DNA of 64,000 nucleotides from Nevskia soli DSM 19509 (GTDB lineage Bacteria > Pseudomonadota > Gammaproteobacteria > Nevskiales > Nevskiaceae), in contig NZ_JONR01000007.1 of assembly GCF_000711955.1 (NCBI RefSeq), forward strand, positions 169,650 through 233,649. The letters are read 5' to 3'. A program made the translations under genes and the position numbers. Shown here piece after piece: positions 17,085 to 26,357 of the stretch. Numbering within the stretch: the stretch's first letter is position 1; each line of letters begins with the position of its first letter. Below the pieces are notes generated by a model. It worked only from the letters and a program-made list of their open reading frames with translations, was not told the DNA's origin and did not search any database.

Positions 17085-17519
17085 ATGCTTGATCGATTGC
17101 TGGCCCTGCTCGGCGGCACCGCTCCCGCCGCCCGCGAAGTGCCGAGCGAGCCGCTCGCCGTGGCCTTGCTGCTGCTGGAACTGGCACGCTCCGATTTCGA
17201 CTTCCCGGAAGTCGAGCGCGACAAGATCCGCGACCTGCTGGCGCAGCGGTATCAGCTGGATGCAGCGCGGGCGGACGCGCTGCTGCAGCAGGCCCAGGCC
17301 ACCACGCGGGAGGCGGTGTCCCTCTACGACTACGTCAAGGCGCTGAACGACCGGCTCGATCCCGCGGGCAAGCTCGGCCTGATGGAGATGCTGTGGCAGG
17401 TGGCCTATGCCGACGGCCGGCTCGACAAATACGAGGAGGGCCTGCTGCGCAAGCTGGCCGGGCTGCTCTACGTGTCCGACGCGGATTTCATCCGCGCCAA
17501 GCTCAGCGTGACCGGCTGA
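17085..17519 (+). CDS. TerB-like domain protein
   Basis: A 144-residue all-helical protein of the TerB/COG4103 type. Two related helical pairs carry acidic residues at the expected metal-binding places: LLLLELARSDFDFPEVERD and LMEMLWQVAYADGRLDKYEE. TerB family members are linked to tellurite and other stress responses, but this single-domain form is usually a stand-alone housekeeping-type gene, and no ter genes are present. It converges with metW, 7 bp apart. Confidence 0.82.
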   Translation: MLDRLLALLGGTAPAAREVPSEPLAVALLLLELARSDFDFPEVERDKIRDLLAQRYQLDAARADALLQQAQATTREAVSLYDYVKALNDRLDPAGKLGLMEMLWQVAYADGRLDKYEEGLLRKLAGLLYVSDADFIRAKLSVTG

Positions 17520-17526
17520 GGAATTT

Positions 17527-18150
17527 CTATCCGACCGGTACGATATTCGCCGGCTTGCGCAGGCGGTACAGCGCGATCTCGCAGAAAAGCCCCGGCAGCA
17601 GGGTGATCGCCGCGCCGCGGTGATGCGCCCGGTCCAGCAGCACGCGCTCCAGCACGTTCCAGCCGGACTTGCGGCACAGGTCCTCGAAATCCGCCACCGT
17701 GCACAGGTGGATGTTCTCGGTATTGAACCACTGCGCCGGCAGCGCCGGCGTCATCGGCATGTGGCCGTTCATGATGGCCCAGCGCGCGCGCCAGTGGCCG
17801 AAATTGGGAAAGGTGACGATGGCCTCGCGGCCGACGCGCAGCATCTCCGCCACCGCCAGGTCCGGCCGCGCCAGCGCCTGCAGGGCCTGGGTCATCACCA
17901 CGTAGTCGAAGGAGCCGTCGGCGAAATCGGCCAGGCCTTCGTCAAGGTCGGCCTGGATCACATTGACCCCGGCGGCGACACAGGCGGCGACGTTGGCCGG
18001 GTCGATCTCCAGGCCGTAGCCGCGCACGCCGCGTGTCCGCGCCAGGTGTGACAGCAGGGCGCCGTCGCCGCAGCCCAGGTCGAGGATGCGGGTATCGGGT
18101 TTGATCAGGTCGCCGATGATGGCGAGGTCGGGGCGCAGGGCTGGGTTCAT
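17527..18150 (-). CDS. metW: MetW, methionine biosynthesis SAM-binding partner of MetX
   Basis: A 207-residue class I methyltransferase-fold protein with the SAM motif ILDLGCGDGALL and the MetW signature FPNFGHWRARW. MetW is needed for full activity of the homoserine acyltransferase MetX in proteobacteria. The start ATG 18150 gives the family length. In relatives metW follows metX directly; here a 783-bp repeat block separates them, so coupled expression is doubtful. Confidence 0.93.
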   Translation of the reverse strand: MNPALRPDLAIIGDLIKPDTRILDLGCGDGALLSHLARTRGVRGYGLEIDPANVAACVAAGVNVIQADLDEGLADFADGSFDYVVMTQALQALARPDLAVAEMLRVGREAIVTFPNFGHWRARWAIMNGHMPMTPALPAQWFNTENIHLCTVADFEDLCRKSGWNVLERVLLDRAHHRGAAITLLPGLFCEIALYRLRKPANIVPVG

Positions 18151-18206
18151 GTTTTTATGCCTGCTGCTTCGGGTTGTTCTGCATCTGCATGCTCTGCTTG
18201 TTCTGC

Positions 18207-18725
18207 TCTGAAACTTTCGCGTACGCGCTAGCGCGCGAGGCATTGGAGTCGCAGATTGAAATTGCGGTTCCGCCTTGAAGGCGGGTTACTTTCTTGTCTC
18301 CAGCGACAAGAAAGTAACCAAAGAAACACCGCCCCGATGTCTGCGCCGTCCAATCGCGGAGCGATTGGACGGTACCCTGCGCTTCTCGCTCGCGGCGGGT
18401 TTCACAGACAGGCCATCCCTGGCCGAGAAGCGCAGGGGTGAGGGCCTGTTGGAGTGACTCAATGTCACTCCAACAGGCCCGAACGCCCGGCCATGGATGG
18501 CCGGGCCGGGGGTGGGAAAGAGCAATGAAGCCTCGCCAGGGACGGCAAGGATGAACTCGAAAACGAAATGTCGGCGCAGACATCGGGTCGCATTTCTTTT
18601 GGTTACTTTTCTTTGGGCGAAACCCAAAGAAAAGTAACCCGCCATCAGGGCGGAACCAGGGTTTCAGGTAGCGCAGGCAAGGAGCCGCGCGCAAGCGCGT
18701 ACGCCGAGGTTTCAGAGTACCGATC
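18207..18725. repeat. Head-to-head pair of long structured repeats between metX and metW
   Basis: Copy B (18207-18440, plus) matches 1139-1400. Copy C lies in the opposite orientation (about 18725 down to 18480), sharing CGTACGCGCTTGCGCGC, the CCGCC...GGCGGGTTACTTT block, a GAAAGTAACC palindrome with altered stem (TTCTTTGGG / CCCAAAGAA), and CGATGTCTGCGCCG. They meet at a perfect 17-bp inverted repeat, GGGCCTGTTGGAGTGAC / GTCACTCCAACAGGCCC (18441-18479), with a 5-bp loop. In copy B the long hairpin is CCGTCCAATCGC / GCGATTGGACGG. Confidence 0.8.
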
Positions 18726-18754
18726 GAATCCCGCACGAACACGTAGTCCGCTAA

Positions 18755-18785
18755 AACTGGATTCCCGCCTTCGCGGGAATGACGC
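18755..18785. repeat. GGATTCCCGCCTTCGCGGGAATGAC palindrome
   Basis: A copy of the short dispersed palindrome: ATTCCCGC-CTTC-GCGGGAAT between CTGG and GACG. Confidence 0.7.
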
Positions 18786-18865
18786 TGGGGGAGAGGTCCG
18801 CTCCTGGCCCCTCGATACGCCCGCCTTGCGGGCACTCGGGGCGAATGGGGCTTTGTGCTGCGTGA

Positions 18866-18920
18866 AGAAAAAGCGCCCCTCACCCCGGCCCTCTCCCCTT
18901 GTTCATGGAGAGAGGGGGAG
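18866..18920. repeat. CTCTCCC palindrome copy at the metX 3' end
   Basis: CGCCCCTCACCCCGGCCCTC followed by a CTCTCCCC...GGAGAGAGGGGG stem. It lies 14 bp from the metX stop and is a member of the same family as 892-937. Confidence 0.7.
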
Positions 18921-18933
18921 TAAGCCGTAGCGC

Positions 18934-20103
18934 TCACGTGCCCACCTCGTCCGCCACCCGCGAGAGATAGTTGCGCAACACCCGGTGATACTCCGGCAAC
19001 GGCATCAGGAAATCGTCATGCCCCAGGTCGGAATCGATCTGCGCATACGTCACCTCGCGCCCGGCGGCGACCAGCGCCTTGACGATCTCGCGCGAGCGCG
19101 CCGGCGAGAAGCGCCAGTCGGCTTCGAACGAGGCCACCAGGAATCGGGCGGTGGCGCCGCGGAAGGCGGCGGCGAGATCGTCGCCGTATTCGCGCGCCGG
19201 GTCGAAGTAGTCCAGCGCCTTGGTCATCAGTAGGTAGGTGTTGGCGTCGAAGCGGTCGACGAAGCTCTGGCCCTGGTGGCGCAGGTAGCTTTCCACTTCG
19301 AATTCGACGTCGTAGTTGTAGTTGAACTGGCCGTCGCCGTCGCGCAGCACGCGGCCGAAGCGCGCGCGCATGGCCTCGTCCGACAGGTAGGTGATGTGGC
19401 CGAGCATGCGCGCCAGCTTGAGGCCGTGCGAGGGCACCACGCCGTGGGCGTAGTAGCGCCCGTCGTGGAACTCGGGGTCGGACATGATGGCCTGCCGCGC
19501 GATCTCGTTGAAGGCGATGTTCTGCGCCGAGATCTTCGGCGCGGCGGCGATGATCAGGGCGTGGCCGATGCGCTGCGGCAGGTCGATGGCCCACTGCATC
19601 ACCTGCATGCCGCCGAGCGAGCCGCCGATCACCGCGGCCCAGCGGGCGATGCCGAGCCGGTCGGCGAGCAGGGCCTGCGAGCGCACCCAGTCGCGCACGG
19701 TGATGATGGGGAAGTCGGGGCCGTAGGGAATGCCGGTGGCCGGATCGAGGGTGGCCGGGCCGGTGGAGCCGCGGCAGCCGCCGAGGTTGTTGAGGCAGAC
19801 GACGTGGAAGCGCCGCGTGTCGATGGGTTTGCCGGGGCCGATGGCGGAATCCCACCAGCCGGGCTTGCGGTCGCTGTCGCTGTGGTAGCCGGCGGCGTGG
19901 TGATCGCCGGAGAGGGCGTGGCAGATCAGCACGGCATTGCTGCGCGCGGCGTTGAGCTCGCCGTAGGTCTCCACCATCAGCTCATGGCGCGGCAGGGTGC
20001 GGCCGCAGTCCAGCAGCAGCGGCTGCTCGATGGCGAACTTGCGCGGAACGACGATGCCGACCGAGTCGGCGCTGGCTGCGTGCTGCGGAGGCGTCCCGGT
20101 CAT
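18934..20103 (-). CDS. metX: Homoserine O-acyltransferase MetX
   Basis: A 389-residue alpha/beta-hydrolase-fold enzyme that activates homoserine with an acyl-CoA, the first committed step of methionine synthesis. The nucleophile serine is in GGSLGGMQVMQW; other landmarks are LICHALSGDHHAAG, NNLGGCRGSTGP and the C-terminal DLGHDDFLMP with the catalytic Asp/His region. Whether it uses acetyl- or succinyl-CoA cannot be decided here; proteobacterial MetX proteins paired with MetW are often succinyltransferases. It starts 1 bp after the yggT stop, so the order proC-yggT-metX is an operon. Confidence 0.95.
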   Translation of the reverse strand: MTGTPPQHAASADSVGIVVPRKFAIEQPLLLDCGRTLPRHELMVETYGELNAARSNAVLICHALSGDHHAAGYHSDSDRKPGWWDSAIGPGKPIDTRRFHVVCLNNLGGCRGSTGPATLDPATGIPYGPDFPIITVRDWVRSQALLADRLGIARWAAVIGGSLGGMQVMQWAIDLPQRIGHALIIAAAPKISAQNIAFNEIARQAIMSDPEFHDGRYYAHGVVPSHGLKLARMLGHITYLSDEAMRARFGRVLRDGDGQFNYNYDVEFEVESYLRHQGQSFVDRFDANTYLLMTKALDYFDPAREYGDDLAAAFRGATARFLVASFEADWRFSPARSREIVKALVAAGREVTYAQIDSDLGHDDFLMPLPEYHRVLRNYLSRVADEVGT

Positions 20104-20104
20104 T

Positions 20105-20659
20105 TCAGGCGAAGTGACCCAATTGGGCGCTCAATACGTGATCGATGGTCAGCAGGATCAGGATCACCGGGATCGGCGACAGGTCCAGGCCGGAGAGGGG
20201 CGGCAGGATGCGCCGCACCGGCCGCAGCAGCGGCTCGTTCAGGCTCCACAGGATGTTGGCGTTGGGATTGTTCACGCCGGGGCCGACCCAGGACAGCAGG
20301 GCCTGGGCGAAGAGGCTCAGCACGTACAGCTTGGCGGTGAGGTTGATGATGATCAGCAGGGCCAGTTCCAGCACGTCGAGCCAGCCGCTGACGTAGAAGA
20401 ACACCGGCACCAGGGCGTTGAGGATCCAGACGTAGGCGATGGTCACCGCCAGCAGCACCAGCAGGCCGGCGATATCCAGGGTCTTCCAGCGCGGGATGAC
20501 GCGCGCCAGGGGGCCGACCACCGGCGTGGTGACGCGCCAGATCAGCTGCGAGATCGGGTTGTAGAAATTGGCGCGGACCAGTTGCAGCAGGATGCGCAGG
20601 ATCAGCACCGACAGGACGATGTTGAAGATCGCGGGGACCAGGAAAACCACGGCGTTCAT
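20105..20659 (-). CDS. yggT: YggT-family membrane protein
   Basis: 184 residues forming two YggT repeats, each a hydrophobic hairpin followed by the motif around NPISQLIWRVTTPVVGPLAR and NPNANILWSLNEPLLRPVRR. It is an inner-membrane protein with a suggested role in osmotic or ion homeostasis. It sits tightly between proC (15 bp) and metX, the usual gammaproteobacterial neighbourhood. Confidence 0.93.
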   Translation of the reverse strand: MNAVVFLVPAIFNIVLSVLILRILLQLVRANFYNPISQLIWRVTTPVVGPLARVIPRWKTLDIAGLLVLLAVTIAYVWILNALVPVFFYVSGWLDVLELALLIIINLTAKLYVLSLFAQALLSWVGPGVNNPNANILWSLNEPLLRPVRRILPPLSGLDLSPIPVILILLTIDHVLSAQLGHFA

Positions 20660-20674
20660 TTTGTTTAAGGCTTT

Positions 20675-21505
20675 TCAGTTCGTGGAGGAGGCGGCCAGCT
20701 GCGCCAGTTCTTCGCCGCGCAGGCGCGCGCGAAGGTCGGCGGCAGCCAGCGCCTCCTTGAAGATACGGCCCAGGCCGGCCGCTTCAAGATGGGCCAGGGC
20801 GGCTTCGGTGCTGCCCCCCTTGGAGGTCACCTGGGCGCGCAGCACGGCGACGTCCTCGCCGGCGTCGCGCGCCATCTGCGCGGCGCCGATGAAGGTGCTG
20901 TGGGCCAGCTGCGCCGCCACCACCGGGTCCAGCCCCAGGGCGGTGCCGGCGTCGCGCAGCACCTCGGTCAGCAGGAAGTAGTAGGCCGGGCCGCAGCCGG
21001 ACAGGGCGGTGACGGCGTCGATCTGCTCCTCGCGTTCGACCCAGCAGGTTTCGCCGACGCAGCCCAGCACGCCCTCGGCGCGCTGGCGCGACTCGGCCGG
21101 CACTTCCGGCGCCGCGTAGAGGCCGCTGACGCCGCAGCGGAACAGGGCCGGGGTGTTGGGCATCGAGCGCACCACCGCCGTCGTGCCCAGCCATTGCGCC
21201 AGGGTGGCGACCTGCACGCCGGCGGCCACCGAGATCACCGTGGCGCCCGGCTCCACGCGCAGGCCGCGCAGCGCTTCGGCCATCTGCTGCGGCTTCACCG
21301 CCAGCACCACGATGTCGGCGCCACGGATCGCCCGGGCGCTGTCGGTCAATGCCGCCACGCCGAAACGCTCGGCGACGCGCGCGGCGCTTTCCGCCGTACG
21401 CACCGCCACGCGCAGGCGCGCCGCCGGATGGCCGGCCGCAAGCAGGCCGCCGATCAGGCTGGCCGCCATGTTGCCGCCGCCGACAAAAGCGATGAGTTCG
21501 TGCAT
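20675..21505 (-). CDS. proC: Pyrroline-5-carboxylate reductase
   Basis: A 276-residue NAD(P)H-dependent enzyme making proline from pyrroline-5-carboxylate. The Rossmann motif IAFVGGGNMAASLIGG opens the protein; VLAVKPQQ, RSMPNTPALF and the C-terminal signature ALSGCGPAYYFLLTEVL with TSKGGSTEAAL are all present. It is the first gene of proC-yggT-metX and is divergent from ilvA with only 42 bp between start codons, so the two promoters overlap or abut. Confidence 0.96.
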   Translation of the reverse strand: MHELIAFVGGGNMAASLIGGLLAAGHPAARLRVAVRTAESAARVAERFGVAALTDSARAIRGADIVVLAVKPQQMAEALRGLRVEPGATVISVAAGVQVATLAQWLGTTAVVRSMPNTPALFRCGVSGLYAAPEVPAESRQRAEGVLGCVGETCWVEREEQIDAVTALSGCGPAYYFLLTEVLRDAGTALGLDPVVAAQLAHSTFIGAAQMARDAGEDVAVLRAQVTSKGGSTEAALAHLEAAGLGRIFKEALAAADLRARLRGEELAQLAASSTN

Positions 21506-21547
21506 TGGGGGGGTGTGGCACCAGGAACTGATAAATTACGTCCCCTT

Positions 21548-23173
21548 ATGATAAGTGACGCCGACCCCCGGCACGAACCCGTGCGCCCCGCCGAGCTGCC
21601 CGACAGCCCCTCCTCCCCCGAAAGCCGCGAGCGTTTGCTGCGGCAGTACCGCAGCCGCATCGAGCAGGCGCGGGTCTACGACGTGGCGATCGTCACCGCC
21701 CTGGAGGAGGCGCCCAAGCTGTCGGCGCGCATCGGCAACCGCCTGCTGCTGAAGCGCGAGGACCAGCAGAGCGTCTACTCGTTCAAGCTGCGCGGCGCCT
21801 ACAACAAGATCGTGCGGGTGCCGGAAGCGCAGCGCGCCCGCGGCGTGGTCTGCGCCTCGGCCGGCAACCACGCCCAGGGCGTGGCGCTGGCTGCGAAGCG
21901 GCTGGGCATCCCGGCCTGGATCGTGATGCCGCGCACCACCCCGGCGATCAAGGTGGACGCGGTGCGCCTGCTCGGCGGCCGCGCCGTGCTGCACGGCGAC
22001 ACCTTCGACGATGCCGCCGCCCACGCCGCGACGCTGGCGGAGGAAAAAGGCCTGGCCTCGATCCCGCCTTACGACGATGCCGACGTCATCGCCGGGCAGG
22101 GCACGGTGGGCAAGGAGATCCTGGAGCAAATTGGCACCGGGCCGCTGGACGCGGTGTTCGTGCCCACCGGCGGCGGCGGCCTGCTGGCCGGCATCGCCGC
22201 CTACATCAAGGCGGTGCGGCCGGGCGTGCAGGTGATCAGCGTCGAGCCGGAGGATTCGGACTGCATGGCGCAGGCGCTGGAAGCCGGGCGCCGGGTCAAG
22301 CTGGCCCAGGTGGGCCTGTTCGCCGACGGCGTGGCGGTGCGCCAGGCCGGCGCCGAGCCGTTCCGGGTGGCGCGCGAGACGGTGGATGCGGCGATCCGCG
22401 TCAGCATCGACGAAATCTGCGCCGCGATCCGCGACCTGTTCCAGGAAAACCGCAGCCTGCCGGAACCGGCGGGCGCCCTGGCGGTGGCCGGGGTGAAGCG
22501 CTGGGCGGCCATGCACGGCGCCCAGGGCAAGACCTACGTCGCCGTGATCTCCGGCGGCAATCTGAATTTCGACCGGCTGCGCCATATCGCCGAACGCGCC
22601 GAGGTGGGCGAAGGCCGCGAAACCCTGATGGCGGTGACCATTCCCGAGAAGCCTGGCAGCTTCAAGCGCTTCCTCAAGGAGATCGGCCGCCGGCCGTTGA
22701 CCGAGTTCAACTATCGCTATGCCTCGCCGGCGCAGGCGCATGTCTTCGCCGGCGTGCATTTTTCCGGCCCGGAGGATCGCGACGGCGTCATCGCCAAGCT
22801 GCGCGGCGACGGCTATCCGGTGGTCGACCTGACCGGCAACGAGATGGCCAAGCTGCATGTGCGCTACATGGTCGGCGGGCGTGCGCCGGGCCTGAGCGAC
22901 GAGCGGTTGTACCGCTTCGAATTCCCGGAACGCCCCGGCGCCTGCCTGGACTTCCTCAACGCCGTCGGCGGCCGCTGGAACATCTCGCTGTTCCACTACC
23001 GCAACCATGGCGCCGCCTATGGCCGGGTGCTGTGCGGCCTGCAAGTCCCGCGGGCGGAGCGCGCCGAGTGCCGGCGCGCCCTGGACCAATTGGGATATCC
23101 CTATTGGGACGAGACCGAAAACCCCGCGTATGCCCTGTTTCTCGGCACGCAGGAAGCGTCGGCAGGCACCTGA
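21548..23173 (+). CDS. ilvA: Threonine ammonia-lyase (biosynthetic)
   Basis: A 541-residue PLP enzyme that deaminates threonine to 2-oxobutanoate, entry to isoleucine synthesis. The PLP lysine is in SVYSFKLRGAYNKI, with SAGNHAQGVALAA and phosphate-binding TGGGGLLAG. The C-terminal half has two ACT-like regulatory segments (VTIPEKPGSFKRFLKEIG and FEFPERPGACLDFLNAVG) expected to bind isoleucine. The N-terminus carries about 25 extra residues (MISDADPRHEPVRPAELPD) compared with E. coli IlvA. The start is ATG 21548. Confidence 0.96.
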   Translation: MISDADPRHEPVRPAELPDSPSSPESRERLLRQYRSRIEQARVYDVAIVTALEEAPKLSARIGNRLLLKREDQQSVYSFKLRGAYNKIVRVPEAQRARGVVCASAGNHAQGVALAAKRLGIPAWIVMPRTTPAIKVDAVRLLGGRAVLHGDTFDDAAAHAATLAEEKGLASIPPYDDADVIAGQGTVGKEILEQIGTGPLDAVFVPTGGGGLLAGIAAYIKAVRPGVQVISVEPEDSDCMAQALEAGRRVKLAQVGLFADGVAVRQAGAEPFRVARETVDAAIRVSIDEICAAIRDLFQENRSLPEPAGALAVAGVKRWAAMHGAQGKTYVAVISGGNLNFDRLRHIAERAEVGEGRETLMAVTIPEKPGSFKRFLKEIGRRPLTEFNYRYASPAQAHVFAGVHFSGPEDRDGVIAKLRGDGYPVVDLTGNEMAKLHVRYMVGGRAPGLSDERLYRFEFPERPGACLDFLNAVGGRWNISLFHYRNHGAAYGRVLCGLQVPRAERAECRRALDQLGYPYWDETENPAYALFLGTQEASAGT

Positions 23174-23334
23174 GTCCGGTGCCGGATTGGCCGGCGGGCC
23201 AATCAAGCCGGCGGGCGCTTGTGCTTTCCGGACGCGTCATGTGGGTAAAACTGCCTATGGGGGCGTTTTCCAGCCATTGGCAGGCCGAGAATGTAAATTG
23301 AAGTCTTCCAGACGAGGGAAGCGTCTACGGACAG

Positions 23335-25758
23335 ATGAAGCCTCTCAACTTCATGCAGGGTGGCAAGCGCGCGGTGGCGCCGGTGGCGATCATGCTGCTG
23401 GGCGTCGCCTTGTACCTGCTCGCCTGCAGTTATGCCCGCGAGAGCGAGTGGTGGGCGCCGGTGATGCTGGCCTGCGGCGCCATGCTGGGCTTCCTGTTCT
23501 ACGTGGTGCTCAACATGCTCGGCGCCAACGAACGCCGGGCGCAGCGGCTCGCCACCGAGATGATGGCGGCGCAGCAGGCTTCCGAACAGCGCTTCCGCCT
23601 GCTGGTCGAGGGCGTGGCGGAATACGCCATCTTCATGCTCGCTCCCGATGGCACGGTAGCCTCCTGGAACGCCGGCGCGGAACGCATCAACGGCTACACC
23701 GAAGCCGAGGTGCTGAACCGGCCGATCGCCCTGTTCTACCCGCCCGAGGATGTCGCCGACGGCAAGCCCGACATGGACCTGCGCATGGCCGCGGCCGAAG
23801 GCCGCTTCGAGGACGAGGGCTGGCGCCTGCGCAAGGACGGTTCGCGCTACTGGAGCAACGTGGTGGTCACCGCGCTGTACGGCGGTGACGGCGGCCTGAT
23901 CGGCTATTCCAAGCTGTCGCGCGACCTGAGCGAACGCCGCGAGATGGAGCAGCAGCTGGCGCAGGCCAACCGCCTGCAGCAGGCGATTCTCGACTTCGCC
24001 CCCTTCGCCATCATTTCCACCAATGCCGAAGGGGTGATCCGCAGCGTCAACCCCGCGGCGGAGCGCATGCTCGGCCAGTCCGCCGAGGACCTGGTGGAGC
24101 AGACCCGTTTCGCCACCCTGTTCGAACCGGCCGACGTGGCGGCGCGCGCCGCCGAGCTGTCGCTGGAAGCGGGCGCGCGCGTGGCGCCGGGCTTCGAGGT
24201 ATTCGCCCACAAGGCGCGGCAGGGCCTCACCGACGAGCGCGAGTGGAACCTGATGTGCGGCGACGGCTCCTCGCTGCCGGCGCATGTCTCGGTCACCGGC
24301 CTGCGCGACGGCAACGGCGTGCTCAACGGCTTCCTCGGCATCGCCTACGACATCACCGAGCGCAAGCGCCGCGACGATTACACGCGGCACATCGCCCATC
24401 ACGATGCCGTCACCGGCCTGCCCAACCGCGTGCTGCTGCAGGACCGCCTGCAGATGGCGATGAAGCGCAGCCGCCGCGACGGTTCGCAGGTCGGCGTGCT
24501 GATGATCGACCTGGATCATTTCAAGCGCATCAACGATTCGCTCGGCCACCATATCGGCGACCTGATGCTGTCGAAGATTTCCGAGCGCCTTGGCGCCTGC
24601 GTGCGTGCCGGCGACACGGTGGCGCGCATGGGCGGCGACGAGTTCGTGGTGCTGCTGCCCGACGTCACCGATGTGGACGGCATCAAGCGCATCGCGGCCT
24701 CCATCGTCGAGCGGGTGTCGGCGCCGATCATGGCCGGCCACCATGAGCTGCATGTCACGCCCAGCGTCGGCGTCAGCATGTTCCCCACCGACGGCCACGA
24801 CGTGCACACCCTGCTGCGCCATGCCGACATGGCGATGTACCAGGCCAAGGCGTCCGGCCGCCGCTGCTTCCGTATCTTCAGCAGCGCCATGGAGCGCGCC
24901 GCGGCGGAGAAGCTGGAGCTGGAGGCGGCGATGCGCCGCGCGCTGGAGCGCGAGGAATTCGTGGTGCACTACCAGCCGCAGGTGTGCCTCAACAGCGGCC
25001 GCGTGGTCGGCGTCGAGGCCTTGTTGCGCTGGAACGATGCGCTGCATGGCGCGGTGCCGCCGAGCCGCTTCATTCCGGTGGCGGAGGAAACCGGCCTGAT
25101 CGTGCCGCTCGGCGCCTGGGTGCTGCGCACCGCCTGCCGCGATGCGGTGCGGCTGCAGCGGGCTGTCGGCGCGCCGGTGCGCCTGGCGGTGAACCTGTCG
25201 CCGCGCCAGTTCCGCCAGGGCAATCTGCAGACGCTGATCGAGCAGGCGCTGGCCGACAGCGGGCTGGATCCGGCGCACCTGGAACTGGAGATCACCGAAG
25301 GCGTGCTGATGGACAGCAGCGATGAGCTGGCGGAGCGCCTGCAACGCCTGCGCGCGCTGGGCCTGGCCTTCGCGGTGGACGATTTCGGCACGGGTTATTC
25401 CAGCCTGTCCTACATCACGCGCTTCCCCATCGATACGCTGAAGATCGACCGCTCCTTCGTCAGCCGCCTGCCCGACAGCGCCGGCGACGCGGCGGTGGCG
25501 CAGACCATCATCGCCCTGGCGCACAGCCTGCGCATCAAGGTGGTGGGAGAGGGCGTGGAGACCGAGCAGCAGTTCGATTTCCTGCGCGCGCGCCATTGCG
25601 ACATGGGCCAGGGCTTCCGCTTCGGCCGGGGTGGCACCGTCGACGACCTGCTGGCGCTGGATTTCCGTTACGGCGAAGTCGAGCCCTGGGAGAATCCGCA
25701 GATCTTCAAGGGGCCGCAGGAAACGGGCTTGCACCGTCTGCGCGTGGCCAACAGCTAG
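23335..25758 (+). CDS. PAS-PAS-GGDEF-EAL cyclic-di-GMP protein
   Basis: An 807-residue membrane-attached signalling protein. Two hydrophobic helices (about 13-31 and 40-60) are followed by PAS domains at about 75-200 and 215-335, then GGDEF (about 350-515) and EAL (about 530-780). The diguanylate cyclase site is intact (RMGGDEF) with an inhibitory RxxD site (RAGD) five residues before it. The phosphodiesterase residues are also intact: VEALLRW, EITEG, DDFGTGYSSL, KIDRSFV and GEGVET. Either activity is possible. It is a single gene with no dedicated neighbour. Confidence 0.93.
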   Translation: MKPLNFMQGGKRAVAPVAIMLLGVALYLLACSYARESEWWAPVMLACGAMLGFLFYVVLNMLGANERRAQRLATEMMAAQQASEQRFRLLVEGVAEYAIFMLAPDGTVASWNAGAERINGYTEAEVLNRPIALFYPPEDVADGKPDMDLRMAAAEGRFEDEGWRLRKDGSRYWSNVVVTALYGGDGGLIGYSKLSRDLSERREMEQQLAQANRLQQAILDFAPFAIISTNAEGVIRSVNPAAERMLGQSAEDLVEQTRFATLFEPADVAARAAELSLEAGARVAPGFEVFAHKARQGLTDEREWNLMCGDGSSLPAHVSVTGLRDGNGVLNGFLGIAYDITERKRRDDYTRHIAHHDAVTGLPNRVLLQDRLQMAMKRSRRDGSQVGVLMIDLDHFKRINDSLGHHIGDLMLSKISERLGACVRAGDTVARMGGDEFVVLLPDVTDVDGIKRIAASIVERVSAPIMAGHHELHVTPSVGVSMFPTDGHDVHTLLRHADMAMYQAKASGRRCFRIFSSAMERAAAEKLELEAAMRRALEREEFVVHYQPQVCLNSGRVVGVEALLRWNDALHGAVPPSRFIPVAEETGLIVPLGAWVLRTACRDAVRLQRAVGAPVRLAVNLSPRQFRQGNLQTLIEQALADSGLDPAHLELEITEGVLMDSSDELAERLQRLRALGLAFAVDDFGTGYSSLSYITRFPIDTLKIDRSFVSRLPDSAGDAAVAQTIIALAHSLRIKVVGEGVETEQQFDFLRARHCDMGQGFRFGRGGTVDDLLALDFRYGEVEPWENPQIFKGPQETGLHRLRVANS

Positions 25759-25811
25759 GCGGCGTTGCCGCCAGCGACTGGTGTCCAGTGCCTGGTAAAA
25801 GCATGCTTTTT

Positions 25812-25887
<76 letters not shown>

Positions 25888-25888
<1 letters not shown>

Positions 25889-26352
25889 CATTCCAGCTTG
25901 AGGATGTACTCCCACTGCGCCGGCGTCACCGGCAGCACCGACAGGCGCGTGCCGCGGGCCAGCAGGCGGAAATTCGACAGCTTGCCTTCGTGCTCGCGCA
26001 GTTCCGTCAGGGTGATGACGCGCTTGAGCTTGCGTTCGAACTTCATGTCCACCAGCGACCAGCGCGGTTCTTCGGGCTTGCTCGCCGGGTCGTAGTGATG
26101 GTGCCCGGCATCGAACTGGGTCGGATCCGGGTAGGCCTCGGCCACCACCTTCATCAGGCCGACGATGCCCGGCACTTCGCAGCTGGAGTGATAGAAAAAG
26201 GCCTGGTCGCCCAGCTTCATCTGGCGCATGAAATTGCGCGCCTGATAATTCCTTACTCCATCCCAGGCCTCGATCTTCTTCGGCCGGCGCTGCAGGTCGT
26301 CGATGGAAAAGGAGTCGGGTTCGGACTTCATCAACCAGTAGGCCATGGCCAT
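25888..26352 (-). CDS. EVE-domain protein
   Basis: A 154-residue protein of the EVE/Thy28 type (MAYWLMKSEPDSFSIDDL, WDGVRNYQARNFMR, FFYHSSCEVPGIVG, PRWSLVDMKF). EVE is a PUA-like fold believed to read modified bases in nucleic acids. It is a stand-alone housekeeping form and convergent with the GGDEF-EAL gene. It ends exactly where the 7-bp tandem repeat stops. Confidence 0.92.
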
Positions 26353-26357
26353 GGGAC

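Noticed and set aside
17085..17519. Tellurite-resistance operon
   Set aside because: Only a single TerB-like protein is present, without terZ/A/C/D/E; resistance is not supported.
18155..18937. A 260-codon minus-strand frame between metX and metW
   Set aside because: It runs straight through the inverted repeats and has no protein-like composition; the sequence is explained by repeat copies.
23203..25734. An 843-codon minus-strand frame opposite the GGDEF-EAL gene
   Set aside because: Shadow frame without motifs; the plus-strand signalling protein is clear.
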